Origin: Rhododendron vialii
Lineage: Eukaryota; Streptophyta; Magnoliopsida; Ericales; Ericaceae
NCBI RefSeq assembly: GCF_030253575.1
Contig: NC_080560.1
Coordinates: 9,730,501 to 9,794,500, forward strand
Direction of reading: 5' to 3'
DNA length: 64,000 nucleotides
This document shows positions 24,371-34,309 of the stretch, in pieces; position 1 is the first letter of the stretch; every line of letters starts with the position of its first letter. Both the position numbers and the translations under genes were made by a program. The notes beneath the pieces are model-generated. The model had not been told where the DNA came from. It did no database searches and worked only from the letters and a program-made list of their open reading frames with translations.

Positions 24371-24685
24371 TGTTAGGAATGCCTTGTATTTTTTAGTCCC
24401 ACTTTGGTTAATTATGTTGTTCTCGTTTTTGTAGCCTATTATAAATAGGGCTTTTGGGAGACTTCTAGGAATTATCTTTTGGGCTTTCATATTGTGGCTT
24501 TTCTAGAGTTACGGATTATAGCCGGCTCTTTGTATCTCTTCTTCACGTTGGTTAATGAATCCTCTCTCTCCTCGCCCGTGGACGTACCCATCTTGGGGAA
24601 CCACGTATATCTTGTGTCTTTGTGATTTCTTGTTTAATTTTCAATTTCTCGTTCTTAGCTTGCATTCATAGCGTTCGTTACAACA
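24371..24685 (+). repeat. 3' LTR of the Copia element
   Basis: 315 bp, same ends and length as the 5' LTR with about ten substitutions and no length change. It is separated from the pol end by the inserted CACTA element and about 70 bp of original Copia sequence. Confidence 0.93.
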
Positions 24686-24689
24686 TGTT

Positions 24690-24790
24690 GCATATTATTC
24701 CGCCGGACGATATTATTCCTTTGCTTGAGGCGGACAAAAGAGGAGTGGCTTTTGAGATAGTTTAGTTTTATTTACTTCCTAGTACTAAAA
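24690..24790 (+). mobile_element. LINE 3' fragment, 3' part
   Basis: Directly after the 3' LTR the sequence reads HIIPPDDIIPLLEADKRGVA then FEIV and a stop, the typical C-terminal tail of plant LINE RNase H domains. It continues the fragment at 13233-13618, showing that the Copia element inserted into a pre-existing LINE remnant. Confidence 0.7.
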
Positions 24791-25227
24791 AAACCATCAA
24801 TGTAATCCACGTTTAAATAAAGCCCATCCAATTACTTTACACACGACCCAGTGACAAACCCTATGATAGGAAATCGGTGTTTAATTTTTGGGTACCACCA
24901 AGTGGTGGTTGATCACTTTTTAACACCACATATTTATGCAGGGTCCACTAAGTATATAAACCATCTAAAAACATGTAGAGTTGAAAAGTACTGAAACAAC
25001 GCCAAGACTGCTATATAATCTCTCTTATGATATACGTGACGTAAACAATTCAACAAGAATCATTTGTAGATCTTCAGAAAAAGATCGGATTGACGCTTCA
25101 AGACCACTGAATAATGTCTCCTACTATAGACGGGATGCAAACAACTCAACAAGAATATCTTAGATGACATGGATGAGATTCATGAGAATAAGAATACATA
25201 ACAATAAGCAACTGGACTGGACAAGAA
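24791..25227. other. Intergenic, 3' side of the BAHD gene
   Basis: Holds the presumed 3' UTR of the minus-strand BAHD gene. An imperfect direct repeat (ATATACGTGACGTAAACAATTC and a diverged second copy, near 25030-25060 and 25118-25158) is visible; otherwise nothing. Confidence 0.35.
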
Positions 25228-26637
25228 CTACTCCAGCCGATCGCTATTCAGACCTTTTCTGAAAATAGAACCAAAGGCATTCATTTGGGCTCTGGGAAGG
25301 ACCAAACCAACCTCAATCCCACCTTCCACATCCCTACTCTCCGTAAGAGAAACCGCACGGGACTCGTCGATTGCGATTTCCTCTATCTTTTTCGGCCTGC
25401 CCCACCCGAAATCCAACCCATACAGATTCACCTTTGGTGACCCGGTAACCGTCACGTGGAGGTCCGACCGCAACAACTCCTTCCAATCCGATATCCAATC
25501 CTCTACACCTCCCAACACATCCCCATTCAACTTCTCAATTGTCTCTCCTATCACTTTTGCTGCGATCACAATCCCATTTTCTCCCACTAACTCGTACCCC
25601 GTTGCATCCGATCGGCCAAACGATACACAATTACCCAAGTACGTATTGGGCACCGGGTACCCCAACCGGATTATCCCACCCGCAATGAAACCGAAATAAT
25701 GCGGCTCTTCACCCAAGCTTGTCTTGATGTTCGAAAATTGGGTCTTGGTCAAACATACCCATATGTGTGCACAAGTTAGCACATATGGGGATAAATACAT
25801 CGAGCCCGACTCCAACCCAAAAATCTTCCTGGACCGGGTCAAGATCTGTTGTTTGAGTTTCTCCATATCGGATCGACCCATGACAAAAGTGGCCCGAACC
25901 ATGTCTCGTAAATCGGCTCCATCACAGTTGTCCGTATCCAGTTGAGAACTTTCAAGGCTCCGCCATTGGTTCAACAAAATCGGTCCGAGCCCATTCGGGT
26001 CTTGAATCACCGTCCTGTCAGTAAATGGTAGTAGTAACTTGTTCAAGCTAGGTTCCATTTTAAAAATGGAAGCCCAAGATTTCAGGAAGTTATCGAACGT
26101 CCTACCATCGGCCGCCACGTGGCGAAACGAAAACCCGATGCAAATCCCACATTGGGGAAACACCGTTACTTGGACAGCTAGAATTGGGCACGGTAAATAT
26201 GGGTCATACGACGCCGTTTCGTTTCGTAGTAGCCTGGGGACCAAGTGGTGAAATTCTTGAACGTCCCTTTGTTGGTGACCGGAAATGTGGTGGAAATCGG
26301 CACTTGATTCGGCTATCGTTAAGGAAACCGAGGAGTCGGCCGCGGCGTAAACGAAGTGGGGGGCGGTGGGGTGCGGTGGCGTTGCGAGGGTTCCGGCGAG
26401 CGGAAAGAAGTGTTGGAGGGCGAGGGAGAGGGAGCGCTTGAGGTGTGGGAGAATGGAGTTTGCGAAGTGGGTGGTGGAGAGAGCTGGGAGTTGGAAGAAG
26501 AAGAGGGGTTGGCTTGGAGGGAAGAGTAGCCATGGTATGTCGAAGAAGGTGAGAGGGAGGGAAGTTGAAGGAAGTTTGCCTGGTGGTGGAGAGATTTTGC
26601 AGTGTTCAAGCACCTTCAACTTGCATGATGGTGCCAT
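25228..26637 (-). CDS. BAHD acyltransferase (malonyltransferase-like)
   Basis: Single-exon, full-length enzyme of 469 aa, usual for the family. BAHD enzymes transfer an acyl group from acyl-CoA to a hydroxyl or amine of a plant metabolite in the cytosol. The catalytic HxxxD motif is HVAAD (His173, Asp177) within FSFRHVAADGRTFDNF. The structural DFGWG motif is at 409-413. YLGNC, close to the YFGNC of anthocyanin and phenolic-glucoside malonyltransferases, is present, as are the N-terminal LPLTFFDIPWLLFPP and the HFFPLAGTL segment. These place it in the flavonoid/phenolic glucoside malonyltransferase clade, but acyl donor and acceptor cannot be fixed from sequence. The start ATG is preceded by a GA run (26640-26654). 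No internal stops or frameshifts; it looks functional. Confidence 0.93.
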   Translation of the reverse strand: MAPSCKLKVLEHCKISPPPGKLPSTSLPLTFFDIPWLLFPPSQPLFFFQLPALSTTHFANSILPHLKRSLSLALQHFFPLAGTLATPPHPTAPHFVYAAADSSVSLTIAESSADFHHISGHQQRDVQEFHHLVPRLLRNETASYDPYLPCPILAVQVTVFPQCGICIGFSFRHVAADGRTFDNFLKSWASIFKMEPSLNKLLLPFTDRTVIQDPNGLGPILLNQWRSLESSQLDTDNCDGADLRDMVRATFVMGRSDMEKLKQQILTRSRKIFGLESGSMYLSPYVLTCAHIWVCLTKTQFSNIKTSLGEEPHYFGFIAGGIIRLGYPVPNTYLGNCVSFGRSDATGYELVGENGIVIAAKVIGETIEKLNGDVLGGVEDWISDWKELLRSDLHVTVTGSPKVNLYGLDFGWGRPKKIEEIAIDESRAVSLTESRDVEGGIEVGLVLPRAQMNAFGSIFRKGLNSDRLE

Positions 26638-26640
26638 ATG

Positions 26641-27106
26641 AGAGAGAGAGAGAGATTTTCATCAACCACATCTCTCACATATTGGTGGATGCATTTGTAG
26701 CACTGCACTTGCATTAATATTTTTGTCGGACCGTTTTTTTATCATCTCTTCTAAAATTAATTGGTATTAGGGAGAGTTTCAATTATAAATCTTTTATGGC
26801 GCCTTCGACATTGTACCCACAAGTCTGTTTTTTTTAAAGTAGTTGTATGGAATGACATTATTTAACCAAATCCATGAGAGCACTATGGGCCCAACAATTC
26901 CTTTGTCTTTGGAGGAGGGCAAGAGGGTAATTTCACATATCAACTCACCTAGACAATTGCGGACTAGGGAGAAGAATAATGGATCTTCTAAACACACGCA
27001 CATAATACCCAATACTCAAACTCCTGATGTGGGAGCTAGCCCAACTGACGCAGGTCTAAAAAACTGATAATGTATAGTATTCGTAATGTATCATACCACA
27101 TACCTT
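26641..27106. other. Promoter side of the BAHD gene
   Basis: Begins with (GA)n at 26640-26654 in the presumed 5' leader. No other feature recognised. Confidence 0.4.
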
Positions 27107-27108
27107 TA

Positions 27109-27491
27109 TATAATAGGGTTATAATTTAAAAAATAGCCCCTCTAGTTTTCATGCAATCTCAATTTTGTCCCTATAATATTAATTGTATCATTTTTAACCC
27201 TATAGTTTATATTTTGTCTCAATTTGATCCCTCACATTGACTGCGGTATTAAAACTAACGGAACTCCTGGGCAAAATTGACATTTCGCTCTTAGAGGGAT
27301 GAAATTGAGACAAAATACAAACAAGAGCGACTATTTTAGAAAATTGACATTTTGCCCCAGAGTTCTGTTAGTTCAAATTGAGACAAAAATATAAATTACA
27401 AGATTAAAAATGACACAATTAATACTAGAGTAACGAAACTGAGATTGCACACAAACTAGAGGGACTATTTCTAAAATTAACCCTATATAAT
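27109..27491. mobile_element. Foldback MITE with about 100-bp inverted arms
   Basis: The left arm (TATAATAGGGTT, then AGCCCCTCTAG, then TTTTGTCTCAATTT) is mirrored by the right arm (AAATTGAGACAAAAAT... to AACCCTATATAATA). Arms of about 100 bp are inverted around a short centre at 27240-27310. A related but truncated sequence starts near 28985 (ATTGTCTCAATTTCGTC). Confidence 0.7.
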
Positions 27492-27615
27492 ACGATGGGT
27501 AGACAGTGAATCCCCAACCACACCCTTGGTTGGTGGGCCTGTATATGCCGTGTTGCCTGCAATATTTTTTGTTCTCTTTATAATTATCTAATGGGTACTG
27601 CTATCTGTACTGATG

Positions 27616-27834
27616 AATAGCATACTGACAGTCACGTCCGGTCATCTTCGATCATTGGACGATTGATTCAAAAAAATGGGGTATTTGGATGGAGCACCTA
27701 TGCATGTCGGATGTCGTTGATTCCCGCGAAAGCCCACTCGATTTTTCTTTTAGAATTTTTGGACGGCTCGGATCGGCCGTCTAATGGCCGAAGACAGCCC
27801 AGCGCGGCCATTGGTAGGGCGTCAGTATGCTATT
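27616..27834. mobile_element. MITE with 14-bp perfect ends
   Basis: AATAGCATACTGAC at 27616-27629 and its exact reverse complement at 27821-27834. Weaker complementarity extends outward (GGTACTG / GGTACC) and inward (GGCCGTCTAATGGCCG hairpin). Superfamily not assigned. Confidence 0.6.
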
Positions 27835-27839
27835 GATTG

Positions 27840-28325
27840 GTACCAATATCATTTCGCTTATTATGGCAATACGATGGAATCTGCTCAAATATAAAGTTGA
27901 CTTCTTTGTTTTTAGCCTTTGTTTTGTTGAGCTTTTCTTGCTTGTATATGTTTATTTTTAATTGCTCCTGCCCGAAGGTTGCCCAAACCGAGGACTTCCA
28001 GGGGCTTACCCTGGGCTGGCCCTGGTCCTGATCAACAAGTAGTTGGACCAGCTAGGTTAAGAAATAGTACTGTAAGTACCATTTTGTTTAATGTACCAAT
28101 TAACACATGAATAACGAGGCAATCTTAAAGTAGCATTTTTATTTTTATTTTTATTTTTTTATGGGAATCTTACAGTGGCATTTTGACTCTCGGTTGTATT
28201 TGTATTCAACCACATCGGAGTAATATGTGTATACATACAAATATTGTTACTATTATTTTGAGTCTTTGGAGTAATTTGGGACTATATTCTACACCGAAGA
28301 TTTGTGCTTGTGGGCCAGGGCGACT
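27840..28325. other. Gene-free AT-rich stretch
   Basis: No coding, RNA or repeat feature could be supported. Confidence 0.3.
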
Positions 28326-28610
28326 ATTGCAAACAGTAGCGTAGCCAGAAATTTAGGTCGGTGGAGGCACCATTGAGCATGCTTTTAAGATTTTCTATCT
28401 TGTACTTGTAGTAAACAACCATAACATGAAAGAAATGAAAGTACAATACGTAAAAAAGTACTTTTTTTGAAAACTTGACAAAGATACCAAGGAGGTAAGT
28501 GTTATAAGAGAAAAAAATGTGTATAATTTTTTAATACAAATACGGCAAGAAATTTCGATTTTCCTGGCATTTCATAAAGGAAAATGCTAACAGAGGATAA
28601 TAGGTAAAAG

Positions 28611-28690
28611 ATGTATTGATATCCGAGAAAAGTGTATTGATAGTTGTGAAAATGTATTAATATCTGTAATATGTGTATTGATATCTGAAC
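28611..28690. repeat. Short tandem repeat, about 20-bp unit
   Basis: Four diverged copies of a unit like GTGTATTGATATCTG plus a variable A-rich spacer. Confidence 0.6.
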
Positions 28691-29104
28691 TTCTTTGAAA
28701 TTATTGGAATAATTTTTTAATGTTTCATTTCTCATTTATCAGATTTCAAAAAGATGAAACAAAAAAATACATTTTCTCAACGATCATAAATTAGGATCTA
28801 TGTTGAATCATTATAATCTGACACAATTTTCATAGTTCATATCGCAATTAACAACTTTTATAAATTGGGTTGAAAGCGAGAGATATAGAGCAGTACCTAT
28901 AAAGTAATTCAGAGAAATAATAATTCAGAAAATGACAAAAAGTTTGAAACTTAATAAATTAGTTTCAACGATTCATTAATTTTAGGGCAAATTTTTGTAG
29001 TCGTTCATCTAATTTCAATTGTCTCAATTTCGTCTCTGTAGTTTGTTTTACGTTTCAAATTGGTAAAATCGTTAACACCATTAATGAAACTAATGAAAAA
29101 TACG

Positions 29105-29462
29105 ATTAAAAAATTAAGTGCTTCAATTTTCAATTCGGTTGAACTGGTGCGAAAATCTTTTTTTTTTTTTTTTATCATTTTATCCTAGATGGTCGTAATG
29201 AATTTTTGGCTCTAAGGCCTTTCAACGAGCACCCGAAGACTCTTTATTTAGTTTCATGATTCTCTCTTAAGGTGCTCATTGAAAGGTTTTAGAGCCAAAA
29301 ATCCATTATGAATATTTTAAAATAAAATAATCAGAAAAATAAGATATTTGCACCGGTTTAAACTATTTGAAAATTGGAACACTTATTTTTTTACACCGTT
29401 TATATATTAAAAAATTAAGTATTCCAATTTTTAATCTGTTTGAACCGGTGCGAAGAATATTA
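29105..29462. mobile_element. MITE family copy A (hairpin, GGCTCTAAG core)
   Basis: Outer arms 29105-29160 and 29341-29395 are inverted (AAGTGCTTCAATTTTCAA / TTGAAAATTGGAACACTT). An inner hairpin carries GGCTCTAAGGC ... TTTTAGAGCC. A third copy of the arm lies at 29407-29462 and stops abruptly where the CACTA-like subterminal sequence begins. A second member of the same family is at 38510-38860. Confidence 0.65.
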
Positions 29463-29737
29463 TCCTCCGCCTAGTGGGCGGAGGTTAGCAAGACCGTTTC
29501 ATAAATGCCGTTAAAAGTTCAAAAAATGCCGGTAAAGAGTATTACCGGCATTTATTACAAATGCCGTCTAAAAGTGTATCGGTAAAAGTACAAATACCGG
29601 GAATAGTTGGACTCATTTGCGGCCGGGAAAAATAGTACCATATAAGACAAAATTCCACGTGGGTGCTTGCGTGGCACGCAAATTTTGTGGAGAAATTGCT
29701 TACCCCAAGATTCAAACTCGGGATAACCCGATTTTTA

Positions 29738-29742
<5 letters not shown>

Positions 29743-29796
<54 letters not shown>
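29743..29796. repeat. (AT)n microsatellite
   Basis: Dinucleotide AT run of about 54 bp, giving spurious IYIYIY open frames. Confidence 0.95.
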
Positions 29797-29804
<8 letters not shown>

Positions 29805-30367
29805 TCTATAAGTATATATCTTTCAGCTGCCGCAAACAACCGTAGAACATTTTCCTAGTCCGCAATGAATTTTCGGAATATTTTTTTTTTAGAACGAAAC
29901 CTGGACTTTGCAATTGGTTCAGATCACGGTGTCGGTGGGATATTTCCTTGTATGATTCAGCAATTTAGTCGATCTATCGCAGGGAAAATTATTGGTGGAC
30001 CTTTACAATGATCTACATTCCAATATTTTAATGTTATGGAGTACTCCAGAAGAACACGTGAAAACAATTCTAACCTATATTTCCAAATTAAATCTGCATC
30101 TTCCAAGTGCAGTCGGCCGATATTTTTCAGTTCCTATTAAATGAGGATGGACAATAATTTAGAGAGAGGAGATTGAAATTATTTGGGTTGGTTGGGGATT
30201 TGAATCATTGGGTAATGGAAGTACTATCTTCTTTTTTTTTTTTTTTGATCCGCATGGAAGTACTATCTGGATGTGTGTTATATAATCATCCTATAAATAG
30301 CTTCATTGTGATCTTTTAATCTCAGTACAATACTAAAACTCCTACTTCAATCAGATTGCCTCATTTC

Positions 30368-31641
30368 TGTAAAGACTCGGTATTTTTTAATGAACAAAAA
30401 TATTATTTTGTTCGTTAGTTTAGTTAATGCGAAAAAAAAATTTATTTATATTGTCACACCAATTTTGTTTCCGTAATCGTTTGTGTGCGCGCGCGTCCGG
30501 CGAGTAATCTTTCCAAGTGTGTGCGCGTGTTACCCGGATCAAATCCAACCCTTCCCCATTTCTTATAAAATCTCGGCTGAAGATTGGAGGGTGGAAAATC
30601 CCATATTTCCTCCTTAAAATCCTCCCAATGTGACAACACCTTATTGCCCATGGGTCATTACCCCATGCTAACCCATTTTTATATCTTTGATCTCCTTTTC
30701 ATTTTGTTTTCCCAGCCATTCGGCAGAGAGAGAGAGAGACGCCGGAGCTTTTCGCCGGACGAAAAGTAGTTCGAAACTCGCCTCCCTACGTATATTATCG
30801 TGTGTATTTGTTAATACTAGTAATTGATTTGGTTGTTTTCGAACCCGACGTGGTCCGTCGAAATCCAGTGGAAACTCCCCTGTTTTGCCGATTTCCATAG
30901 CTGCTGGAAATTAAAGTTTCTTTGGATTAATTACAGTTTGATCCCTCGAGTTTATTAGCTTATAAATCCAACCCTTGAGTATTAAAGGCTAATACTATAA
31001 ACCCCAAGTTAATTAGTTTTGGTTAAATCCTAGTTTTTATTGTGATCATGAATTATTTTAGTACCGACAATACTCTGCGACGATTAAGAATAAATGTAGA
31101 CTTTAGTTTTGATAAAGAAAAGAGAAAATAAAGGAACCGCTTAAATTATTTTTCTCGCAAGATTAATTTTATCCATGATTAATTTTATGGCAATATTAGT
31201 TGTATCGCATGATTATTTTTATGGCATTATTAGTGGCATCGCGTGATTTTTTTTTTTGGCATTGTTAGTTGTATCGCAAGATTATTTCTGTGGCATGATT
31301 AATTCTATAGCGAAATAAATTTTATCGCTCGATTGAACATTATTAGCATGTTAGCCTGTATCATGATAATGATGAATTTGTGAAATGTTATTGTACTGAT
31401 TGGATAAATAGGTTTCCGGTAGGGCTGCAAACGAGCCGAGCCGAGCCGAGTTTTAGAGTGTTCGAGCTCGGCTTGGCAAAAATTTAGTTGGCTCGAGCTC
31501 GGCTCGAGCTCGTGACGAGCTGCAGGACTCGAGCTCGAGCTCGGCTCGATATGTATTTACGGAGCTCGAGCTCGGCTCGTTCGGCTCGTTTATGAAACAA
31601 ATATATATAAATATATATATAAATAAATATAAATATGTAAA

Positions 31642-31673
<32 letters not shown>

Positions 31674-32800
31674 TATTATATAATCGAGCTCGCGAGCCAA
31701 TTCGAGCCGAGTTTCGACTAGCTCAAGCTCGGCTCGTTTATGAAACGAGCCCAGGACTCGAGCTCGAGCTCGGCTCGTTTTTGTCTTGAACCGAGCCGAG
31801 CTGAGCCGAGCTCCGAGCCGCTCGCGAGCGGCTCGGATCGTTTGCAGCCCTAGTTCCCGGGGTTGGTTGTGATGTGCGGATTTAACATATCAGACGTGAA
31901 AGTAGGTTTAATGGAAAATGATTAATGTGAGAGGATGTGATTTTGGATTCCGGGCAATCCTAGTTTGGAACCCGTGGTGATGTATTGTTGATGAATGATT
32001 GGTGGTGATCTGTTGAAAGTATGGATTTACGAACCCTGGGTACGGCATGGTGGTGGTCGGCTCTCGGATGTTGGGACGAGATATAAGGGTGGCATTGTGC
32101 TTGCGTCACAACTCGAACTAGACGGCGCTTGAGCGTTGCCGGTGAAATTCAACCCAGGCTAGACGGCGCTTGAGCGTTGCCGATGAAGTTTTATCCGAAC
32201 TTATGGTTGCGGATGGGATACTCGGGTTATAACTTAGGTATCTTTCATCCGGATCTGAAAAAAAGGGAGTCGGACCACACCAGTGTTTGTGCCAGAGGTT
32301 ATGGGTAGGAACGGATCTGTGGATAAAATTCGAGATTTCACTTAGGTTGAAGAATAATAATAAAATGATTAATTGTTCTCTTTTTATGTTATGTCAATTC
32401 ACTTCAATTATATTTTCTTGTTGCTTGTAAGTTATGGGTTCAGGTGGATTTTGGCTACTGAGCGTCATCGCTCACGGTACTATGTTGCCCTGGTAACTCG
32501 AATGCCAGGTAGCGAAGACGGACCAGAAGTGTCGTACGATTCGATCGAGTTCAATCCTATTGAGAAAGAAGCTGAAAACCTTGATTTTCGTGCGCATAGT
32601 CGCTCTGATTAATTTAAGTCGACTTTATTTTAGAAGCTTCTAAGTTTATTTGGAAATTGTAATATGTTGATTTATTCAAAACGGTTGTAATATAATGACA
32701 TATGCTTTTGAACTAGTGACGTAGTAAATTTATAAATTTCTTTTGTGAAAATAATCTTTTAAATATTTTATTAATGTCTCCGAATTTTCGGGGCGTTACA
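30368..32800. mobile_element. Solo LTR, probably Ty3/Gypsy
   Basis: Starts TGTAAAGACTCGG and ends TTTTCGGGGCGTTACA; the ends are short imperfect inverted repeats, as usual for plant LTRs. ATTTC precedes the left end and ATTTC overlaps or follows the right end (TTTC if the terminal A is counted in the LTR), consistent with a target-site duplication. No internal coding region or partner LTR is present, so it is a solo LTR, a relic of recombination. A 433-bp hAT MITE lies inside it. Family assignment to Gypsy is from the ends and length only. Confidence 0.6.
31420..31852. mobile_element. hAT-type MITE rich in GAGCTCGGCTCG
   Basis: Ends TAGGGCTGCAAACGA and ATCGTTTGCAGCCCTA are inverted repeats. 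They are flanked by GTTTCCGG (31412-31419) and GTTCCCGG (31853-31860), an 8-bp target duplication with one change. Both halves are filled with repeats of CGAGCTCGGCTCG that fold back on each other, and the centre is an AT microsatellite (about 31605-31680). This is a widespread plant MITE type. Confidence 0.85.
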
Positions 32801-34309
32801 TTTCATCCAAGCACACGAATTTTCCAAATACCATAACCACCATCTCCTCACAAATCCCACTCTTTTCTTTCTTAGTATTATTATCACCATCGTTCACCGC
32901 GTTCCTCTTCCTCTCTCCCCAACTTAACCCTCTCACTCTCTCTATCATGATTTTGATGTGTAAATGACCGCGCATGTGACCTTGAGACTCAAGCCGTCAG
33001 TAAGGATTGTGACGAGCTATGTGGTTTGATCAGTAATTGTATGCGCAGTAATTTGTTATTTACTTGTCACATGTGAGTATGATATACCTTAGTTATATAA
33101 TATTCTTTCAAATTGTTTTCTGTTTGCTTACTGTTTTGTTTTTTACAAAATGCTAGGTTGAAAAAAATAATAATAATATAAGTATAAAATTGTGAGAATT
33201 GAGTTCCAATAAAAATGCATGGGATTAATCTAAAAAGAAAAGTGGATAAAAGATTTTGGGGTAAAATCTGGGCGAAGAGCTCTGATGAGCTGTGTAACTT
33301 GGCACCTATAGATTGTGGATAAGATACGTCCGGGTATTCATTGGATTTGATCATTTCCTTTGTTTTGCGCGTGCTGGGGTTGCTCCCCAGGCTACTGGAT
33401 ATAACGCCCATGATGGATCTCTCTCGGTTTAACAGTTTTGAGCCTGGAAACTGTCGTTTTATGATTTGCATATTCAAAACTTGCATTGTTCAAAAGTATA
33501 TAATTATTGAGTTTGAAAACTCATATTGATCGTTGAAAAGTTAATGATCATGCCATTTTTTATTTGATTATATTCCCATGCAATTATGTAACCTATGTAT
33601 ATCGTATTTCTCACTAAAATGATTTTGTGCGCACCCATTTCAGATCATTGCGAGTTAAGGTGATCCTTTCAATAATGGAGATTCAATCGATGTGGCTGTC
33701 AGACATTGGGGTTCAGATTGTTCTATAATGATGGATTTGGTGATTAGAAACTCACGCAGAAACTTATTCGATAGTGTTAGAGTTTTGGATCCATAAATAT
33801 TGTAATTATAACGCCGTTAGGCAAAAGTTTGTACGCAGTATGCATGGTAGTCAGCTCTGATTGTAATATTTTATTCCTTAATTTAATGACCAGGAAATTT
33901 TTGAAATTCTATTTTATAAATGTGAGATACCTTAGTCTGGGGTGATTTTAAAATCACTGGCCATATATGTCACAGATTCAATCTCATTGAGTTTGGGTCG
34001 TGACATATTATACAGAGATTTTTTCCGGCGTTTTTTTGAACAAGTGCCGGTAATAGTTTGGCGGTATTATTTTGGCGGAAAACTCAACTTTTGCCCGCTT
34101 TTTTTTTAAACAAACGCCGGTAATAATTATTTTTTTCTGGCCGGTAATAGTGACTTTTCTGGCATTAATTAAAATGCTGGGAATGACCATTTTTCTTATA
34201 GTGAAATTGTGATAGCATTTATAATCTGGTGTAAAAATTAATTATTGAAAATTGCAATGAGGGCGCGTGCCCTCACTGGACACCATGTGGCTCCGCCACT
34301 GATTGCAGA

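Larger units (their letters stand above)
13623..24685 (+). mobile_element. Copia LTR retrotransposon (Tork/Tnt1 type), broken, with nested CACTA
   Basis: Two 315-bp LTRs (13623-13937 and 24371-24685), both TGTTAGGAATG...TTACAACA, differ at about ten positions (near 3%). This suggests insertion on the order of one to a few million years ago, depending on the assumed rate. TGTT flanks both outer ends, consistent with a target-site duplication. A degenerate initiator-Met-type primer site (CGGTATCAAAGC) follows the 5' LTR, and a purine-rich tract precedes the 3' LTR. The gag-pol region runs 13994-17937 on the plus strand in the Copia order: gag with a CCHC knuckle, protease, integrase, reverse transcriptase, RNase H. 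Similarity is to Tnt1-like elements. The coding region is broken in roughly four or five places. A 6.3-kb CACTA element sits between the end of pol and the 3' LTR. The whole interrupts a LINE fragment. Confidence 0.93.
29480..34201. mobile_element. CACTA-like remnant, ends only
   Basis: The right end near 34185-34201 reads ATTTTTCTTATAGTG, whose reverse complement CACTATAAGAAAAAT is a typical CACTA terminus. Both sides carry subterminal motifs TGCCGGTAATA / TATTACCGGCA (29525-29610 and 34020-34180). The left terminus itself was not found and no transposase is visible, so the left boundary is approximate and the pairing of the two ends is an inference. Confidence 0.5.
28334..34301. mobile_element. 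hAT-type element, heavily interrupted
   Basis: Left end CAGTAGCGTAGCCA and right end TGGCTCCGCCACTG (reverse complement CAGTGGCGGAGCCA) match at 12 of 14 positions and resemble Tip100-type hAT ends. The flanks ATTGCAAA (28326-28333) and ATTGCAGA (34302-34309) form an 8-bp target duplication with one difference, as expected for hAT. No transposase was recognised. The interior is filled with later material: a MITE, CACTA-like subterminal repeats, a solo LTR and a smaller hAT MITE. Confidence 0.7.

Noticed and set aside
26204-26641. Three ORFs (96-109 aa) overlapping the BAHD start
   Set aside because: Alternative-frame shadows of the low-complexity Pro/Ser-rich BAHD N-terminal region.
29617-29845. 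ORFs rich in IYIYIY
   Set aside because: Produced by an AT microsatellite.
30452-34005. A second LTR from TGTCACACC to GGGTCGTGACA
   Set aside because: It would overlap the 30368-32800 LTR in a crossed, not nested, way, and its flanks (TATAT / TATTA) do not match. At most the right end is a fragment of another element.
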